NCBI GenBank assembly: GCA_023426575.1
Contig: JAFAAL010000003.1
Location: forward strand, 1-8,264
From: Bacillota bacterium
GTDB taxonomy: Bacteria; Bacillota; Clostridia; Saccharofermentanales; DTU023
Direction of reading: 5' to 3'
DNA: 8,264 bases
Made by a program: the position numbers and the translations under genes. Shown here in pieces: positions 5,650 to 8,264 of the stretch (within the stretch, counting starts at the first letter, position 1; each line of letters starts with the position of its first letter). Below the pieces are notes generated by a model. The model did not search any database. It worked only from the letters and a program-made list of their open reading frames with translations, and was not told where the DNA came from.

Positions 5650-8264
5650 ATGGTAAAACCGGTTCAATACGGCCGCACGGAGCGGATGTCGTATGCACGG
5701 ATCGAGGAAGTTCTAGACATTCCCCATTTGATGGAAATACAGAAAGCAAGTTATAAGTGGTTTCTGGATGAGGGGCTCATGGAGGCTTTGCACGACATGT
5801 CGCCCATCAGAGATTTTTCCGGGGATATAGAACTTTCTTTTTTGGAAAAAGAATTTGATATCGACAATCCCACGTATTCCATCGCTGAATGTAAAGAGCG
5901 GGATACGAATTACGCAGCGCCACTTCGCGTGAAGGTGCGGCTCCACAACAAGCGTGACGACGTCGTGAAGGAACAGCTGATCTACATCGGCGAGTTCCCG
6001 ATCATGACGGAGACTGGAACTTTTATCATCAACGGGGCTGAGCGCGCTGTCATCTCTCAGCTCGTGAGATCTCCTGGAGCTTACTATGACAAGACGCAGG
6101 ACAAGAACAGTGCGCCGATTTATGCGGGACAGATGATTCCGAACCGCGGCGCCTGGCTCGAGTTTGAGACGGATGCCAGCGGACTCCTCTGGGTGCGTAT
6201 TGATCGCAACCGCAAATTTCACCTCAGCATTTTCTTGAGAGCTCTCGGTTTCGGCAGAGATGAAGACATTCTTGCCCTGCTTGGCTCGGAGCAGCGTCTC
6301 GTCGAGACCCTAGAGCGCGATGGCTGTCACAATGTCGACGACGGCCTCCAGGAACTCTTCCGCAAGCTCCGTCCCGGCGAGGTTTATACCGCCGAGGGCG
6401 CAAGCAATTATCTGAGAAATCTCTTCTTCGATGCCAATCGCTATGATCTCGCGCATGTGGGCATCTATAAGCTCAATAAGAAGCTCTCACTGGCCAGACG
6501 CCTCATTGGCCACATGACGGCAGCGCCCGTGATCAGCCCCCAGGGTGAGATCCTCGTCGATGAGGGTGAGATCATCAAGCGCGAGCAGGCCTATGCGATT
6601 CAGGACTCCGGCCTCAATGAAGTGACTGTCTACCCGATGATTCTCATCGGTGATCAGCTGCAAAAGGGTGAGGAGGCCGTCAAAGTCGTCGGCAATAACC
6701 GCGTCCTCCTCATGAATTACCTCGTCCATAAGCTCGCGCCCAAGGATCTCGAGAAGATTAATCCCGAGGCCGCTGGCATCGATGAACTGGTCTACCTGCC
6801 TGTCCTCGACGAGCTTATTGCCGAGGCGCAGGCGAGTGAGCAGACGGCGAAGACATTACAGAAGCTTCTGAAAGATCATAAGCCAGAACTCCTGCCCCGC
6901 CACTTGACTCTCGATGACATCGTGGCGTCGATCTCCTATTTTATTGGGATTGAGCACGGGGTCGGTCATATCGATGATATCGACCATCTCGGCAACCGTC
7001 GTATCCGCTCGGTTGGCGAGCTCATGCAGAACGCTGTCCGCACCGGCTTCGCCCGGATGGAGCGGACGGTTCGTGAGCGCATGCAGTCGACGGACATGGC
7101 GACGGCGACACCGCAGCAGATCATCAATACCCGTCCCGTCTCGGCCGCGATCAAGGAGTTCTTTGGCTCCTCGCAGCTCTCACAGTTCCTCGATCAACCG
7201 AACCCCCTGGCTGAGCTCACCCATAAGCGCCGTCTCTCGGCCCTCGGCCCTGGCGGTCTCTCGCGTGAGCGTGCGAACTTTGAGGTCCGTGACGTCCACG
7301 CCTCTCACTACGGCAGAATGTGCCCGATTGAGACACCAGAAGGACCTAATATCGGTCTCATCGTCTCTCTTGCGACCTATGCCAGAGTTAATCACTACGG
7401 CTTCATCGAGACGCCTTATCGCGTCTATGACAAGGAGCGCGGTGTCGTCACCGATGAGATTCGCTATATGACGGCGGATGAGGAAGATTACTTCTATATC
7501 GCGCAGGCCAATGAGCCCCTTGATGAGAATCACCGCTTCGTCAACAAGCGCATCGTCTGCCGCTATATCGACCAATTCGTTGAAATGGAGCCCCAGGATG
7601 TCGATCTGATGGACGTCTCGCCGAAGCAACTCGTCTCCGTCGCGACCTCCCTGATCCCCTTCCTCGGCAATGACGACGCCTCGCGTGCCCTGATGGGTTC
7701 GAACATGCAGCGTCAGGCCGTGCCCGTCATAAAGCCGGAGGCCCCCATCATCGGCACGGGGATGGAACATCGCGTGGCCAAGGACTCGGGCGTCTGCGAA
7801 GTCGCCAAGCGTGACGGTGTGGTCAAGTATGTGGGCTGCGATGAGATTGTCATCGAATGCGGCAAGGATGATTACGACCGCTACCAGCTGACGAAGTATC
7901 GCCGCTCCAATCAGGGCACCTGTGACAATCAGAGACCTCTGGTCAGAGCGGGTGAAGAGGTCAAGGCCGGCGACATTATCGCGGATGGCCCCTCGACAGA
8001 CAATGGCGAGCTGGCCCTCGGCCGCAACGTCCTGATCGGCTTCATGACCTGGGAAGGCTATAACTATGAGGACGCCGTCCTCATCAGCGAGCGCCTCGTC
8101 AAGGACGACGTATATACCTCGATCCATATCGAAGAGTATGAGTGTGAGGCCAGAGATACAAAACTGGGACCTGAAGAGATCACCCGTGAAATTCCAAACG
8201 TCTCGGACGATATGCTCAAGGACCTCGACGAGAACGGCGTCATCCGCATCGGTGCTGAAGTCAA
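5650..8264 (+). CDS. rpoB: DNA-directed RNA polymerase subunit beta, 3' end outside the window
   Basis: The frame is open from the ATG at 5650 to the right edge: 871 codons plus two bases of a gene normally near 1200 codons. RpoB forms half of the RNA polymerase active-site cleft in the core enzyme. Recognised landmarks: N-terminus SYARIEEVLDIPHLMEIQKA and FPIMTETGTFIINGAERAVI (protrusion); NRGAWLEFETD (lobe); GVGHIDDIDHLGNRR; the rifampicin pocket FGSSQLSQFLDQPNPL to ALGPGGL (about residues 505-537); MCPIETPEGPNIGLI (about 557-571); NMQRQAVP (about 685-692); and FMTWEGYNYEDA with the acidic pair Glu807-Asp808 near the active site. The usual resistance positions are wild type (Asp515, His525, Ser530, equivalent to E. 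coli 516, 526 and 531), so rifampicin sensitivity is expected. No frameshift was seen. It has its own Shine-Dalgarno and candidate promoters and is divergent from the surface-protein gene. rpoC would be expected downstream but is not visible. Confidence 0.98.
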   Translation, partial: MVKPVQYGRTERMSYARIEEVLDIPHLMEIQKASYKWFLDEGLMEALHDMSPIRDFSGDIELSFLEKEFDIDNPTYSIAECKERDTNYAAPLRVKVRLHNKRDDVVKEQLIYIGEFPIMTETGTFIINGAERAVISQLVRSPGAYYDKTQDKNSAPIYAGQMIPNRGAWLEFETDASGLLWVRIDRNRKFHLSIFLRALGFGRDEDILALLGSEQRLVETLERDGCHNVDDGLQELFRKLRPGEVYTAEGASNYLRNLFFDANRYDLAHVGIYKLNKKLSLARRLIGHMTAAPVISPQGEILVDEGEIIKREQAYAIQDSGLNEVTVYPMILIGDQLQKGEEAVKVVGNNRVLLMNYLVHKLAPKDLEKINPEAAGIDELVYLPVLDELIAEAQASEQTAKTLQKLLKDHKPELLPRHLTLDDIVASISYFIGIEHGVGHIDDIDHLGNRRIRSVGELMQNAVRTGFARMERTVRERMQSTDMATATPQQIINTRPVSAAIKEFFGSSQLSQFLDQPNPLAELTHKRRLSALGPGGLSRERANFEVRDVHASHYGRMCPIETPEGPNIGLIVSLATYARVNHYGFIETPYRVYDKERGVVTDEIRYMTADEEDYFYIAQANEPLDENHRFVNKRIVCRYIDQFVEMEPQDVDLMDVSPKQLVSVATSLIPFLGNDDASRALMGSNMQRQAVPVIKPEAPIIGTGMEHRVAKDSGVCEVAKRDGVVKYVGCDEIVIECGKDDYDRYQLTKYRRSNQGTCDNQRPLVRAGEEVKAGDIIADGPSTDNGELALGRNVLIGFMTWEGYNYEDAVLISERLVKDDVYTSIHIEEYECEARDTKLGPEEITREIPNVSDDMLKDLDENGVIRIGAEV

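Noticed and set aside
7174..7260. Rifampicin resistance allele
   Set aside because: Asp515, His525 and Ser530 are wild type; Pro517 alone is at a naturally variable position.
7180..8127. 315-codon minus-strand open frame opposite rpoB
   Set aside because: Antisense to highly conserved rpoB; it results from the codon bias of the sense strand and has no recognisable domain.

Overview
The window looks like chromosomal DNA of a Gram-positive (Bacillota), probably clostridial, bacterium of moderate GC content. Three things point there: an RpoB that reads like Bacillota RpoB almost throughout, lipoprotein-type secretion, and a surface protein ending in a sortase-type sorting signal on a Cna-B/proline-rich stalk. 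The genus cannot be named from this sequence. Shine-Dalgarno sites are strong and canonical.

Layout. (1) Positions 1-3124, plus strand: two tandem paralogous foldase genes of the SurA/PrsA parvulin type. The first is cut by the left window edge; the second is complete and carries a lipoprotein signal peptide. They are 11 nt apart and almost certainly co-transcribed. Each seems to carry a degenerate parvulin-like module interrupted by an acidic insert, followed by a canonical parvulin module. (2) Positions 3141-3174: a perfect 34-nt palindromic hairpin flanked by A and T runs, a shared bidirectional terminator between convergent genes. (3) Positions 3188-5404, minus strand: a secreted, wall-anchored adhesin-like protein with a right-handed beta-helix, one Cna-B domain, a Pro/Ser/Thr stalk and a VPVTG sorting signal. 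(4) Positions 5405-5649: a divergent intergenic region holding one good and one weaker sigma-A-type promoter candidate towards rpoB, and a leader hairpin. (5) Positions 5650-8264, plus strand: the first 871 codons of rpoB (RNA polymerase beta subunit), running off the right edge.

How the parts relate. The foldases act outside the membrane on secreted proteins, and the neighbouring convergent gene encodes a large secreted beta-rich protein. A chaperone-client relation is possible, but adjacency is the only evidence. rpoB appears to start its own transcription unit here, apart from the rplJ-rplL genes that usually precede it. I see no CRISPR array, tRNA, rRNA, insertion sequence or phage element. 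The most unusual items are the SurA-like two-module foldase pair in an apparent monoderm, the non-LPXTG sorting motif, and the gene context of rpoB.
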